Source: Clostridium sp. D43t1_170807_H7 (GTDB lineage: Bacteria; Bacillota; Clostridia; Clostridiales; Clostridiaceae). Taken from it: DNA of 64,000 nucleotides. The notes beneath the pieces are model-generated. The model had not been told where the DNA came from. It saw only the letters and a program-made list of their open reading frames with translations, and searched no databases. Position 1 is the stretch's first letter. Every line of letters begins with the position of its first letter. A program made the translations under genes and the position numbers. The DNA lies in the NCBI RefSeq assembly GCF_015555905.1, contig NZ_JADNLK010000001.1, positions 126,302 through 190,301 on the forward strand, given 5' to 3'. This document shows, in pieces, positions 42,983-53,492 of this stretch.

Positions 42983-45004
42983 TCATTTTATTATATTTAC
43001 AAATGTTTCATTATAAGTTATTTGTCCACCTATATCAGATGCACCACTATTAGTAAGGTAATTAGGATTTCCATGCTTCTCCCACCAACCTACATACATC
43101 ATCACAACATAATTACTAATAGAATCATCTATTACCATCTGAACTCTTATTTGTCCATTATTTGATTTTAAACTTACTATTTCATTTTCTTCTAGTTCTA
43201 GTTCTAATTCATTAGCCATTCTACTATTTATATACGCTTTTGCAATATTAACTTCATCCATAAAGTGTTGACTTGATAAACTATCTTTTCCATGGTTAGT
43301 TAATAATCTAAAAAGTTTTTCTTCTTTTATTTTATCTAAATTATTTCTTTTATATTTTAATTTATCACATTTTAGTATCTCAAATTTGCCACTATTAGTT
43401 AGGAACTTCTTATCTTCCCATGCAATACTATTATGAATAGTAATATAATTATCTTTAATAAAGTCTAAACTAATATTTTTAAATTTATCATTTAATGGTT
43501 CTATTACTTTTTCTAAATAAGCTTTTTTATCTACAAAAGGATATTCATTTATGTTTAATCTTTTTGCTAATTCCATAAAGAAATAATATTCATCCATTAA
43601 CTTTTCATCAATATCTACTAACTTTTCATTATAAACTAAATATGGATTCATCATTGAACTAAATAATAAATCTTCACTTTCTAATGTATTTGTTGTAGGA
43701 ATAAACAAATCACATTCCTTGGCTGTATCAGTCATAAACATATCAAAACACACTTTAAACTCAACTTTAGATAAGCTTTTCTTTAATTTATTTAAATTTG
43801 GGAGTTGATTTAAAATATTGCTTTTTGTGATTATTGCCATTTTTATTGGTATATCAAGCACAATACTATTATTAATATTTTTATCATTTATAAAAATATT
43901 ATCTTTATAATATGTCTTTCCATTATTACAACTATCTATAAAATCACTTATTTCATTAGTGTAAAAATATCTATTATTTGCAACACTTTCACTATCATAA
44001 GGATCTAAATTCAATATCTTAGGATATACTTTATTTGCATAATTTACTCCACCACCACTAAATCCTATTTGCCCTGTAATAGCTCCTAATGCATCTATTG
44101 CTCTAATAGTGTTTCCACCATTTTTATACTTTTGCATTCCAAACCCTAATAATATAGTAGAATATTTTTCACCATATAATTTTGCTAACTTTATAATATC
44201 ATCTATAGCCACTCCACTAGCATCACTTAATTCTTGCATTTCTAATGATAATATATACTTCTTATAATCATCAAATCCATTAACAAATCTATTAATATAT
44301 TCTTGATCATAAATATTTTCTTCTATTATTACTTTTGCCATGGCAAGAGCTAATGGTAAATCCCCGTTTACATTAACTCTTATATACATATCTGCTAATT
44401 TAGCAGTTGCTGTTTCAATTGGATCTATAACTATAATTTTACTTCCATTTGCTTTTGCCTTTCTAATGATTTTCATAGTATGTATTGTAGTATTAGCTGG
44501 ATTTTTACCCCATACAAAAATATTTTTACTATTTAACATATCCTCTAATGAATGGCTTTTAGATTCACCAAAATCTAGCTTTTGAGCTGCAATTCCAGCA
44601 CTCCAACATGGTCCTCCTTTAGAGAAACTTCCTCCACCATAAAAGTTTAAAAATTTCTCTCCAATACTTTTTAAAAGAGATCCATTGCCATACTGTTCAT
44701 AATAAAGAATGGATTTACTCCCAAATTCCTTTTTATATAAATTTAGCTTTTCAGCCATAATATCTATAGCTTCATTAAAAGATATCTCTTTCCACTCTCC
44801 CACTTCTTTTAAAAGCGGTTTATATATTCTATCTTTATGATTTAATCTATCTAAATGAGCTAACCCTTTTTTACATATAAATCCTTTTGTATAAGGATGC
44901 TCCTTATCACCTTCAATTTTAACCACTTTATTATCTTCTACATAAACATTAAACTTACAACAATCAGCACAATCTAATGTACATCCATGACTTAACTTTT
45001 TCAT
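42983..45004 (-). CDS. Molybdopterin-dependent oxidoreductase
   Basis: 673 residues from the second ATG (the first touches the AGGAGG site). The N-terminal [4Fe-4S] domain has Cys8, Cys12, Cys15 or 16 and the later ICKKG Cys; then the MopB core (NPANTTIHTMK, GFGMQKYKNGG) and a C-terminal molydopterin-dinucleotide-binding domain (about 550-670). The metal ligand candidate is the Cys of GGPCWSAG near 134. Substrate cannot be named from sequence; a small DMSO-reductase-family enzyme. Electron-transfer subunits and cofactor genes are not in the window. Confidence 0.85.
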   Translation of the reverse strand: MKKLSHGCTLDCADCCKFNVYVEDNKVVKIEGDKEHPYTKGFICKKGLAHLDRLNHKDRIYKPLLKEVGEWKEISFNEAIDIMAEKLNLYKKEFGSKSILYYEQYGNGSLLKSIGEKFLNFYGGGSFSKGGPCWSAGIAAQKLDFGESKSHSLEDMLNSKNIFVWGKNPANTTIHTMKIIRKAKANGSKIIVIDPIETATAKLADMYIRVNVNGDLPLALAMAKVIIEENIYDQEYINRFVNGFDDYKKYILSLEMQELSDASGVAIDDIIKLAKLYGEKYSTILLGFGMQKYKNGGNTIRAIDALGAITGQIGFSGGGVNYANKVYPKILNLDPYDSESVANNRYFYTNEISDFIDSCNNGKTYYKDNIFINDKNINNSIVLDIPIKMAIITKSNILNQLPNLNKLKKSLSKVEFKVCFDMFMTDTAKECDLFIPTTNTLESEDLLFSSMMNPYLVYNEKLVDIDEKLMDEYYFFMELAKRLNINEYPFVDKKAYLEKVIEPLNDKFKNISLDFIKDNYITIHNSIAWEDKKFLTNSGKFEILKCDKLKYKRNNLDKIKEEKLFRLLTNHGKDSLSSQHFMDEVNIAKAYINSRMANELELELEENEIVSLKSNNGQIRVQMVIDDSISNYVVMMYVGWWEKHGNPNYLTNSGASDIGGQITYNETFVNIIK

Positions 45005-45146
45005 TTTCATCCTCCTTGCTACTACTCTATTATACTATCAAATATAACTATAAAATTCTCCTATATTTTTCCTATATACATATACTTTCCTATATATTAT
45101 AAAAAAGTTATACTATTAATATACTATCTTTTGAGGTGATAACAAA

Positions 45147-46697
45147 ATGAAAAACTTCGATGTAATTACTCATACAGAGGAAAGGAATGTAAAACTAGTT
45201 CTAAAAGGCCTGTTAGTTGGTATAATAACATCATTTATAGTTATACTATATCGTTTTGCCTTATCATATGCTGAAGATTTTGCATTCTTTGTTTACAGCT
45301 ATATTAAAACTCATAAGTATCTTATACCTCTTTGGTTTATTATTCTAATAGTTTTAGCTTTTATAGTAGGAAAACTTATAGATAAAGAACCCTATATTAG
45401 TGGTAGCGGAATACCTCAAGTTAAAGGTATTATGGGTGGATACTTAAAAAACAGACCTTTATCTATACTAATTAACAAATTTATAGGTGGAACTCTCTCA
45501 ATTATCTCTGGATTATCATTAGGAAGAGAAGGTCCATCAGTTCAACTTGGAGCCTGTACTGGTGACATAATAAGCAAAAAATTTAATAGTACAAGATTAG
45601 AAAGAAGGCTTCTAATAAGTAGTGGAGCTACTGCTGGTTTAGCTGCTGCTTTTAATGCACCTTTATCTGGAGTACTATTCTCATTAGAAGAAATATATAA
45701 ATATTTCTCTCCACTAGTTTTATTAGCAACAATAACTTCTGCCGTAGCTGCTGATTTTATTTCTAAACAATTTTTTGGACTTGATCCAGTATTTCACTTT
45801 GCTAATACAATTCCAATTCCTTTAAAAAATTATTGGCTTTTATTAGTTTTAGGTATCTTATTAGGCATATTTGGTGCTTTTTATAATTGGGTTACATTAA
45901 AAACTCAGAATTTATATGCTAAATTAAAATGCTCCACATCCACTAAACTAATGATTCCATTTTTACTTGCCGGAATATTAGGGCTACTATTTCCAGTTGT
46001 TTTATGTGGAGGTCATGCAGTTATAGAAGAACTTAACCTTAGTGCAACATTAAGTCTTTTATTATTAACTTTAGTTGCTAAATTTTTATTTTCAATAATA
46101 AGCTTTGGTTCTGGTGCACCTGGAGGTATATTTTTCCCACTTCTTATAATAGGCGGAACCTCTGGAGCTGTTTTTGGTTATATTGCAATAAATTATTTTG
46201 GAATTAGTCCTGAACTTTTTAATAATTTTATAATTTTATCTATGGCTGGATATTTTACTGCAATAGTTCGTGCTCCTATAACTGGAATAATATTAATAAC
46301 TGAAATGACTGGTTCATTTACACATTTATTATCACTTACAATAGTTTCAATAATAACATATATAGTTGCAGATTTATTAAAAAGTGTTCCTATATATGAT
46401 TCCCTACTAGAAAATCTTCTACTTAAAAATAATATTAATGAATATCATAGTCATAGCAATAAAAAATTGATTATAACTAATGTGGTTCATTTTGGTTCAA
46501 AAATAGAAAAAACTACTTTAAGTTCTCTTAATTTACCTGAAAACACACTTGTAGTATCTATTAAACGTGGTGAGGATTCTATAGTACCAAAAGGTAATAC
46601 TATAATTAGAGCTGGTGATACAATACTAACAATGACAGACCTAAAAGATGAGTGGAAAGTTAGAGAACTTATGGATTCATTAACAACTATAGAATAG
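45147..46697 (+). CDS. ClC-family chloride channel/transporter with TrkA-C domain
   Basis: 516 residues. The ion-path motifs GSGIPQVKG (about 89-97), GREGPSVQLG with gating Glu128, and GAPGGIFFP (about 325-333) are all present, followed by a C-terminal TrkA_C-type regulatory domain (about 435-516, with SIKRGEDSIVPKG and TIIRAGDTIL). Such proteins move Cl- or F- across the membrane, as channel or H+ antiporter. TTGAGGTGATAA before the ATG. Confidence 0.92.
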   Translation: MKNFDVITHTEERNVKLVLKGLLVGIITSFIVILYRFALSYAEDFAFFVYSYIKTHKYLIPLWFIILIVLAFIVGKLIDKEPYISGSGIPQVKGIMGGYLKNRPLSILINKFIGGTLSIISGLSLGREGPSVQLGACTGDIISKKFNSTRLERRLLISSGATAGLAAAFNAPLSGVLFSLEEIYKYFSPLVLLATITSAVAADFISKQFFGLDPVFHFANTIPIPLKNYWLLLVLGILLGIFGAFYNWVTLKTQNLYAKLKCSTSTKLMIPFLLAGILGLLFPVVLCGGHAVIEELNLSATLSLLLLTLVAKFLFSIISFGSGAPGGIFFPLLIIGGTSGAVFGYIAINYFGISPELFNNFIILSMAGYFTAIVRAPITGIILITEMTGSFTHLLSLTIVSIITYIVADLLKSVPIYDSLLENLLLKNNINEYHSHSNKKLIITNVVHFGSKIEKTTLSSLNLPENTLVVSIKRGEDSIVPKGNTIIRAGDTILTMTDLKDEWKVRELMDSLTTIE

Positions 46698-46709
46698 TTT
46701 TTTTAATAA

Positions 46710-46758
46710 AAAGGGAGGATTACTCAAAATACTAATAAGTTTTGAGTAATCCTCCTTT
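46710..46758. terminator. Bidirectional terminator
   Basis: AAAGGGAGGATTACTCAAAA and TTTTGAGTAATCCTCCTTT form a nearly 19-bp stem between convergent genes. Confidence 0.9.
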
Positions 46759-46762
46759 AATT

Positions 46763-47629
46763 TTATATACCAAATACAGGTCCTGTGATATTTCTCTCAT
46801 AACGTTCTATAAAGCCCAATAATATATAAACACAAGCTATCACACCAAAAATATTTCCAACATTTATAGCTATACTAGGTTGTAATAAATCATTATACTG
46901 TGTTTTTCCATATTTCTTATATAATTCATCATATCTAGTAAAAGCTATATTTGCAAGTATAACCCTTGATAAGAAATAACAAATAGCTGATTGAATTGCA
47001 GGAATATCTGGATTTATTTCTCTATTTTTATTCTCTTTATATTTATCATGAACTAGTTGTATACTCTCTACAATACTTATATATGCAAGATAATCTGCAT
47101 AAAACCTTATATTTATGGCATCTAACTGTGAAAGTATCAATGACAATTCTTTCCTAGCATCTATAGAAATATCTTTAATTTTGTGTACTTCATAAGTTCC
47201 TATAAACCCAATAGTAATAAAAAAGTATGTTAATACTTGAAATCCATCTCCTATTGTTATATCTAATTCTGGTTTTAATGAATGCTCCTTTTCTCCCCTT
47301 ACAAGTTTTTTATATAAATGATTATATCTCTCTATATCAACATTCACCAATATTAACTTTGATACTACTTCTAAGTAACCAGATTCAATTGCTTCTACTT
47401 CTGAAATTATCCTTTCATTATTATTTCTGCTAACTATATATTTAATTGCATTAATAGTTAAATTATAAAATACAATATCTGAAATTATAAACAAATAAGT
47501 TGAGATTAATGCACTATTTAATAGTGATAACTCTTTTAAATCTTCTTCACTAAACTCAAAATATCTTTCTTTCTCACTATCATTTTCTAAATCAATATTC
47601 TTTTTTTTAAATGACTTATTATGTCTCAC
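46763..47629 (-). CDS. Internally duplicated membrane protein, unknown function
   Basis: 288 residues from GTG with AAGGAG upstream. Two related halves of about 120 residues are visible: each starts with KELSL, later has RYNHLYKK (first) or RYDELYKK (second), then a LKPELDITIGDGF or LQPSIAINVGNIF strand and a hydrophobic helix ending FIGTYEVHKI or FIERYERNI. Each half carries about two membrane-associated helices. I recognise no family. The duplication suggests a pseudo-symmetric membrane bundle. Single gene between terminators. Confidence 0.7.
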   Translation of the reverse strand: MRHNKSFKKKNIDLENDSEKERYFEFSEEDLKELSLLNSALISTYLFIISDIVFYNLTINAIKYIVSRNNNERIISEVEAIESGYLEVVSKLILVNVDIERYNHLYKKLVRGEKEHSLKPELDITIGDGFQVLTYFFITIGFIGTYEVHKIKDISIDARKELSLILSQLDAINIRFYADYLAYISIVESIQLVHDKYKENKNREINPDIPAIQSAICYFLSRVILANIAFTRYDELYKKYGKTQYNDLLQPSIAINVGNIFGVIACVYILLGFIERYERNITGPVFGI

Positions 47630-47816
47630 TTTTTTCTCCTTATCTTATGTTCATACTTCATTATATACTTATTTAATTATTAGTGAGACTTAATTTATTT
47701 GTCTTGTATATACTTTCTAAATAATGACTAAAACTTTACCATATAAAACTTTTTTATTACTGTATTTTAATATTAGTGCATATATTATAATAATAACAAT
47801 TGCTGGAGTTGAAATA

Positions 47817-48041
47817 ATGTCAAAGAAAACTGATTGGGGAAAAGTAATTAGAGATACAGTTGATCAAATAATATGTGCAATTAAAACCCCTTCTGCTAGA
47901 CCTAAACAACCAAATTGTCCAAATCCTAAAGCTAGAATCTGTATTTTAATACTTATGGGAATAACATTATTATTTTCAGGAATAGGTATCTATAGTTGGA
48001 TAATAATTATAATGTTGTTCGTAATTTTAACTTTTGTATAA
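47817..48041 (+). CDS. Small membrane protein, unknown function
   Basis: 74 residues from the ATG at 47817 (GGAG 8 bases upstream); an upstream in-frame ATG at 47724 lacks a site. A soluble start (residues 1-40, with two Cys and Pro-rich SARPKQPNCPNPKARIC) precedes a hydrophobic stretch long enough for one or two helices (about 42-72). Not in a family I know. It lies directly before the rnpB promoter. Confidence 0.6.
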   Translation: MSKKTDWGKVIRDTVDQIICAIKTPSARPKQPNCPNPKARICILILMGITLLFSGIGIYSWIIIIMLFVILTFV

Positions 48042-48050
48042 AAAAACTAT

Positions 48051-48079
48051 TTGTAATATTTAATAATATATGTTATTAT
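48051..48079 (+). promoter_or_regulatory. Promoter of rnpB
   Basis: TTGTAA and TATTAT are 17 bases apart, placing the start near 48086, exactly where the RNase P RNA begins. Confidence 0.7.
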
Positions 48080-48086
48080 AAATTCT

Positions 48087-48449
48087 GCGAGTGATACATG
48101 CAATCGCTGCTAGCTTTAAAGCTAGGAGAGGAAAGTCGGAGCTCCATAGGGCAGGGTGCTGGTTAACGGCCAGTCAAGGCGACTTGAAGGATAGTGCAAC
48201 AGAGATATACCGCCAGAAGTTTTTAAACTGAATTCACTTTTGTGACTGGTAAGGGTGGAAAGGCGAGGTAAGAGCTCACCAGCATGGTGGTGACATCATG
48301 GCTATGTAAACCCCACCTGGAGCAAGACCGAGTAATGGCATTATGGGATTGCCCGTCCCGCCATGTGGTGTGTCGCTTGAGCTTGCTGGTAACAGTAAGC
48401 CTAGATAGATGATTGCTTAATACAGAACTCCGCTTACGGATCATCTCGC
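48087..48449 (+). ncRNA. rnpB: RNase P RNA (Bacillus class B)
   Basis: About 363 bases. Helix P1 pairs GCGAGTGAT with ATCATCTCGC; conserved pieces include GAGAGGAAAGTCGGAGCTCC, ACAGAGATATACCGCC, GGTAAGGGTGGAAAGG and GCTTGAGCTTGCTGG, with AAACCCCACCTGGAGCAAG. This is the catalytic RNA that matures tRNA 5' ends. It has a consensus promoter and is followed by a strong terminator. Confidence 0.97.
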
Positions 48450-48451
48450 AA

Positions 48452-48490
48452 CAAGAAAAACACTAGGTTTAAACCTAGTGTTTTTCTTTT
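48452..48490 (+). terminator. Terminator of rnpB
   Basis: AAACACTAGGTTT and AAACCTAGTGTTT form a near-perfect stem, followed by TTCTTTT. Confidence 0.92.
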
Positions 48491-48542
48491 ACTCCAATAT
48501 AATTTTACTTTATTTTAAAATTAAATATTACTAAGTAACACT

Positions 48543-48573
48543 AAAAGGAACATTCCAATTAATGTTCCTTTTA
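48543..48573. terminator. Hairpin downstream of the Nif3-like gene
   Basis: AAAAGGAACATT and AATGTTCCTTTT form a perfect stem with a 6-base loop, likely ending the minus-strand transcript from rpoD-trmK-nif3. Confidence 0.75.
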
Positions 48574-48670
48574 TTATTATAAATTATATTGTTATCTTAT
48601 ATATAATTATACTTAATTGACTTAAAAACATAGATAGTTAACATAATCTACGTCTTTTTAAGACGTATAC

Positions 48671-49456
48671 CTAATAAAAACTATATGGGTCAACTTCAAC
48701 ATTTGATGTTATAAAATCAATATCCTCAAATTTTTCTTTTAATTTTTCCATTACATTAAAGAAAACTATTTGTTCTGATCCGAAATGTCCCACATCTATA
48801 ATGTTTATTCCCATTTCTTTATAATCAGAAGCAAAATGATATGTTGTATCCCCTGTAATTATAGTATCTACACCCAAATTTACAGCTTTACCTATAAAAT
48901 CTTGCCCACTTCCATTTATTATTGCAATTTTTGAAATATTATCATTACCCTTAACAACTCTTAAATTATTAATTTTTAATGATTTCTTTACTTTCTCAAC
49001 TAACTCTTCTAAAGTAGTTACTTCTTGAAACTTTACTATTCTCCCAAGGCCAGCGCTTTCTTCTCTTTTATTTTTTTCTAATATCTTAGAATTTTCAAAT
49101 CCTAACATTGATACTATTGTATGATTTAAGCCATTTTCTACTGAATCTAAATTAGTATGACTTGAATAGAGAGAAATATCATTTTTTATAAGCTCTATTA
49201 TCTTTTTACCTTGTAATGTATCTGTTGTAATATTACTTGGTTTTCTAAAAATAAGAGGATGATGTGTTATTATTAAATCAACATTTTCTCTTTTAGCTTC
49301 TTCAATAACCTTTAATGTACAATCTAAAGCTAATAATATTTTTTTTACACTCTTCTCTCTATCACCAACCATTAAACCTACATTATCAAAATCCTCTTTT
49401 AAGAATGTTGGTGCTATTTTTTCCATTTCTCTAATTATATCATTAACTTTCTTCAT
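48671..49456 (-). CDS. Nif3-like dinuclear metal-centre protein (DUF34/YqfO)
   Basis: 261 residues. Characteristic segments are FDNVGLMVGD (about 23-32), LDCTLKVIEEAKRE, ITHHPLIF with its histidines, and ITGDTTYHFASDYKE; VGHFGSEQ near 228 adds another. The family binds two metals and is widely conserved, partly linked to GTP cyclohydrolase I type 2-like nomenclature, but its main reaction is unsettled. It follows trmK by 9 bases, so the two are coexpressed. Confidence 0.9.
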   Translation of the reverse strand: MKKVNDIIREMEKIAPTFLKEDFDNVGLMVGDREKSVKKILLALDCTLKVIEEAKRENVDLIITHHPLIFRKPSNITTDTLQGKKIIELIKNDISLYSSHTNLDSVENGLNHTIVSMLGFENSKILEKNKREESAGLGRIVKFQEVTTLEELVEKVKKSLKINNLRVVKGNDNISKIAIINGSGQDFIGKAVNLGVDTIITGDTTYHFASDYKEMGINIIDVGHFGSEQIVFFNVMEKLKEKFEDIDFITSNVEVDPYSFY

Positions 49457-49465
49457 AAACTCACC

Positions 49466-50158
49466 TTATATATAATTTAACATAGAAGTAATAATATTTA
49501 TTTTTTCATTTATCTCTTCTCTTCTTTTATTTGCACTTACAGTAGCTTCTGTTATAAATCCTAAAATTCTATTATATTCATCTAATTTAAATTGTAGATA
49601 ATCTTTCATTAATGGATTTTTACTTCTTAATAATACAGGACTTATTTCATAGTATATACTATCTAATTCAGTTGCATTTCCTTCAGCACTTCTTACCTTA
49701 AATAATTCATAATATATTCCTTCATCAAAACATAAATCTTCTTTTATAATCTCATAGTTATTTGTATATAAATATTCTCTTAATACCTCTGGATTTTGAG
49801 CTGGAACTAAAATTAAATAATCAACTGCTTTTACTTTATCTATATCAGCCTCTAATATATCCCTTATTAAATTTCCTCCCATTCCAGCTATAACAACTTC
49901 ATTTGCCTCATTTAGATTAAGTGGTTCAAATCCTCCACCTAATCTAAATTCAAGTTCATCTCCAAGCCCTTCTAAAACAGCATTAAGTCTTGCTTTATCT
50001 AACGGATCCTTGTTAATATCACAAGCAATTGCTTTTTCACAAAGTTCTCTTTCTAATGCTATTAAAGGAACATATCCATGATCAGTACCTATATCTGCAA
50101 GTGTATCAACCTTTTCTAAATTCTCGATTATAAATTCAATTCTTTTACTAACATCCAT
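49466..50158 (-). CDS. trmK: tRNA (adenine(22)-N1)-methyltransferase TrmK
   Basis: 230 residues. SAM-binding motif DIGTDHGYVPL (about 22-32), then CDINKDPLDKA and the catalytic-like VIAGMGGNLI (about 89-98), matching the YqfN/TrmK family, which makes m1A22 in tRNA. The C-terminal part is a coiled coil. Position between rpoD and nif3 is the usual one in Firmicutes. AGAGGTAG before the ATG. Confidence 0.9.
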   Translation of the reverse strand: MDVSKRIEFIIENLEKVDTLADIGTDHGYVPLIALERELCEKAIACDINKDPLDKARLNAVLEGLGDELEFRLGGGFEPLNLNEANEVVIAGMGGNLIRDILEADIDKVKAVDYLILVPAQNPEVLREYLYTNNYEIIKEDLCFDEGIYYELFKVRSAEGNATELDSIYYEISPVLLRSKNPLMKDYLQFKLDEYNRILGFITEATVSANKRREEINEKINIITSMLNYI

Positions 50159-50312
50159 TTTAACTACCTCTAATATTATAATTATTTAATCTTTTGTTAT
50201 CATTTAAAATAACAATTTTATAAATATGATTATTTTCTTATATTTATATTTACTTTATTAACTTATGTTATTTCATAAAATTTATTTAATTAATATATCC
50301 TATCTAATGCAA

Positions 50313-50340
50313 AAATTAGCACCAATGATGGTGCTAATTT
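50313..50340 (-). terminator. Terminator of rpoD
   Basis: AAATTAGCACCA and TGGTGCTAATTT pair around ATGA, with TTTTT following on the minus strand. Confidence 0.88.
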
Positions 50341-50341
50341 A

Positions 50342-51448
50342 CTAATCTAAGTAATCTTTTAGTTTCTTACTTCTAGATGGGTGTCTAAGCTTTCTTAATG
50401 CCTTAGCTTCAATTTGTCTAATTCTTTCTCTTGTTACATTAAACTCTTTACCAACTTCCTCAAGAGTTCTAGCTCTTCCATCATCTAAACCAAATCTTAA
50501 TCTTAGTACTTTTTCCTCTCTTGGAGTTAGAGTATCTAATACATTTATTAATTGCTCTTTTAGCATTGTAAATGCTGCTGCTTCTGCTGGTGCAGGAGCA
50601 TCATCATCAGGAATGAAGTCTCCTAAGTGAGAATCTTCTTCTTCTCCTATAGGCGTTTCTAAAGAAACAGGCTCTTGCGCTATTTTTTGAATTTCTCTAA
50701 CCTTTTCTACTGGTAAATCCATAACTTTAGAAATTTCTTCTGGGAATGGATCTCTTCCTAATTCTTGTAATAACTGTCTTTGTACTCTTATTAATTTATT
50801 TATTGTTTCTACCATATGAACCGGTATTCTAATAGTTCTAGCCTGATCAGCTATGGCTCTTGTAATCGCTTGTCTTATCCACCATGTAGCATAAGTTGAA
50901 AATTTAAACCCTTTTCTAAAATCAAACTTTTCTACAGCTTTTATTAAGCCAAGATTTCCTTCTTGAATTAAGTCTAAGAATAACATTCCTCTACCAACAT
51001 ATCTTTTGGCTATACTTACAACAAGTCTAAGGTTTGCTTCAGCAAGCTTCTTTTTAGCATACTGACTTCCTTCTTCAATTTTTTTTGCAAGCTCCATCTC
51101 TTCTTCAGAAGATAGTAGAGGTACCTTTCCTATTTCCTTTAAGTACATTCTTACAGGGTCATCAATTGCAATACCCTCTGGTACTGATAAATCTATTTCC
51201 TCTTCAACCATGTCAATATCATTAGCTGCACCTTGAACTTCTATTCCCATTGATTCTAAAACTTCATAGATTTTTTCAATTTGCTCTGGACTTAGATCTA
51301 TATTTTCTACCTCATCTAATATTTCTTGATATGTTAGGACACCATTTTTTTTACCTTTATCAAGTAGGTTTTTAACAATATTCATTCTACTATTTCTATC
51401 TTGGCTATCCTTAGGCTTATTCTTATTTACTTTTGTTTTTTCTTCCAC
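50342..51448 (-). CDS. rpoD: Primary sigma factor RpoD (SigA)
   Basis: 368 residues from GTG with AAAGGAGGT 9-10 bases upstream. Region 1.2 starts at [11 protein letters not shown], region 2 has [21 protein letters not shown] and the [14 protein letters not shown] recognition part, region 3 [10 protein letters not shown], and region 4 ends with [20 protein letters not shown]. All conserved parts are present. It directs RNA polymerase to housekeeping promoters. Follows dnaG by 32 bases, the usual macromolecular synthesis operon. Confidence 0.97.
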   Translation of the reverse strand: MEEKTKVNKNKPKDSQDRNSRMNIVKNLLDKGKKNGVLTYQEILDEVENIDLSPEQIEKIYEVLESMGIEVQGAANDIDMVEEEIDLSVPEGIAIDDPVRMYLKEIGKVPLLSSEEEMELAKKIEEGSQYAKKKLAEANLRLVVSIAKRYVGRGMLFLDLIQEGNLGLIKAVEKFDFRKGFKFSTYATWWIRQAITRAIADQARTIRIPVHMVETINKLIRVQRQLLQELGRDPFPEEISKVMDLPVEKVREIQKIAQEPVSLETPIGEEEDSHLGDFIPDDDAPAPAEAAAFTMLKEQLINVLDTLTPREEKVLRLRFGLDDGRARTLEEVGKEFNVTRERIRQIEAKALRKLRHPSRSKKLKDYLD

Positions 51449-51480
51449 TAGCTGACTACCTCCTTTCGTTATATGACCAA

Positions 51481-53265
51481 CTATAATACTCTCTTAATTT
51501 CTTTCAACTTTTTAGTAACACTTGCTAACTCTATGGCTAATTTTATTGATTCTTCAATTTTCCCTTGGTTTTCAAGCTCTTTTTGTTCTTTTCTTAGTTG
51601 ATCTATTCTTTGCTTTAATTTATATGAATGTATTTCATTAATGAAATCATTAATTTGAACTTTAACATCATCTGCAAAGAATATATTCTCTTCTCTGATT
51701 TTGACTAATTCTCCAATAGATTTTGTATTATTTAGCTTTGATTCTATAAATGAATCTATATTATTTATATTTTCCCCTTTAGCTAACATAATAACAGTGA
51801 AAATTTCTTTATGTTCTAGCAAAATAAAGTCGTTTTCTGATATTCTTTCCTCTATATACTGTAGATACTCCTTATTTTCTAACATAATTTTTAAAATTGC
51901 TCTTTCTGCTTTTAAAAATCCAGGTTCTACATATAATTTTGACCTATCTTCTTCCTTATTATTCCTAAAATTATTTTCTCTATTATCTTTCATCTTACTT
52001 TTGAGAATATCGTATAAAGTCTGTTCTTTTATACCAGTATTTTCCGATGCTTTTTTTATATAAACATCCTTTTCCATAGGATCCAAGTCCGAAATTATTT
52101 CCATAATTCTTTTCGCATATAATATTAAAGATTGACTATTTTTAAAATCAATTCCTTCTTCAGCTTTTTTCATTCTATAATCAATTAAAGGTTCTGCTGA
52201 ATTAATTAATTTTAAAAACGCTTCTTTTCCATTACTACGTACATATTCATCCGGATCTTTTCCCTGTGGAATATTTAACACTCTAACATCAAACCCAGCA
52301 GTTCTTAAGATTTCTAGTCCTCTTAATGTTGCCATTTGCCCTGCCATATCTGCATCATATGAAATTATAACTTTATCAGCATATCTTTTTAGCAGTCTAG
52401 CTTGGTTGATAGTAAGTGCAGTTCCTAATGATGCTACTACATTAGTAATACCATATTGATGTAAAGATATTAAATCCATATATCCTTCAACAATTACAAA
52501 ATACCTTTCACTCATATTATGCTTTAACGCAAAATTTAAACCATATAAATTAGTTCCTTTTTGAAATACTAAAGTTTCTGGCGAATTTAAATATTTAGGT
52601 TTTGAATCATCTAGTACTCTTCCACCAAATCCAATTACTTTTCCTTGATAATCAAATACTGGAAACATCACTCTATTTCTAAACCTATCATATTTTCTAC
52701 CTTTTTCTTTATTTACAGAAATAAGTCCAGCTTCTTCTAATAAAACATCATTAATACCTTTTTTTCTTAAATAAAACATTAAACTGTTCCAACTATCATT
52801 AGCAAATCCTAAACCAAACTTTTTAATTGTTTCTTCCTTAATGCCTCTATTTAAAAAATATTCTTTTGCATTTTGATTATTCATAAGATTTGAAAAGAAA
52901 AACTTTGCTGCTTCAACATTTACTCTATACAACAAATCTTTTTTCTTTGCTGATTTACTTTTCTCTCCATTATTAATTTCCAAAGGAATATTGGCTCTAT
53001 TCGCCAAATATTTTACGGCTTCAATAAAAGGTAAGTTTTTGTCTTTCATCACAAAAGAAATAACATTTCCAGCTTCTCCACAACCAAAACACTTATAAAT
53101 TTGTTTTTCTTGTGATACTGAAAAAGATGGTGTTTTTTCATTATGAAAAGGGCATAGTCCTGTGAAGTTTCTTCCTGCCTTCCTTAGCCTAACCCTCTCC
53201 GAAATTACATCGACAATATCATTTTGTGATTTTATTTTTTCTAAAATTTCCTCAGAAATCTGCAA
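51481..53265 (-). CDS. dnaG: DNA primase
   Basis: 594 residues from TTG, with AAGGAGGG upstream. Zinc ribbon at Cys38, His41, Cys59 and Cys62; the RNA-polymerase core (about 110-330) and TOPRIM motifs ([12 protein letters not shown], then SYDADMAG) follow; a C-terminal DnaB-interaction region (about 450-594) completes it. It makes RNA primers for replication. Sits between the dGTPase-like gene and rpoD. Confidence 0.96.
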   Translation of the reverse strand: MQISEEILEKIKSQNDIVDVISERVRLRKAGRNFTGLCPFHNEKTPSFSVSQEKQIYKCFGCGEAGNVISFVMKDKNLPFIEAVKYLANRANIPLEINNGEKSKSAKKKDLLYRVNVEAAKFFFSNLMNNQNAKEYFLNRGIKEETIKKFGLGFANDSWNSLMFYLRKKGINDVLLEEAGLISVNKEKGRKYDRFRNRVMFPVFDYQGKVIGFGGRVLDDSKPKYLNSPETLVFQKGTNLYGLNFALKHNMSERYFVIVEGYMDLISLHQYGITNVVASLGTALTINQARLLKRYADKVIISYDADMAGQMATLRGLEILRTAGFDVRVLNIPQGKDPDEYVRSNGKEAFLKLINSAEPLIDYRMKKAEEGIDFKNSQSLILYAKRIMEIISDLDPMEKDVYIKKASENTGIKEQTLYDILKSKMKDNRENNFRNNKEEDRSKLYVEPGFLKAERAILKIMLENKEYLQYIEERISENDFILLEHKEIFTVIMLAKGENINNIDSFIESKLNNTKSIGELVKIREENIFFADDVKVQINDFINEIHSYKLKQRIDQLRKEQKELENQGKIEESIKLAIELASVTKKLKEIKRVL

Positions 53266-53492
53266 GGAGATCCCTCCTTACTATAATAATATTTATCCAC
53301 TCTATATAATTCGACATATTATTATAAATTCCTTCTTTCTTTTTAAATTAAATTTATTTTAACATGTCTTTATTAATTAGATTTCTATTTTAATTCTACC
53401 CTAATATTATTTATTCTATTTCTATTATTAAAATCCTTTTTATTCTACAAAATTTATTATTCCCAATTCTTTGTATTATACAACTTTTTTTA

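Noticed and set aside
42863..42985. Possible extension of the molybdopterin oxidoreductase through its TGA stop (selenocysteine or frameshift)
   Set aside because: After the TGA the frame ends within eight codons at TAG. A 36-codon frame in another phase lacks any start codon or ribosome site.
48223..48444. 73-codon frame on the minus strand
   Set aside because: It lies entirely within the RNase P RNA gene, whose conserved elements explain the sequence.
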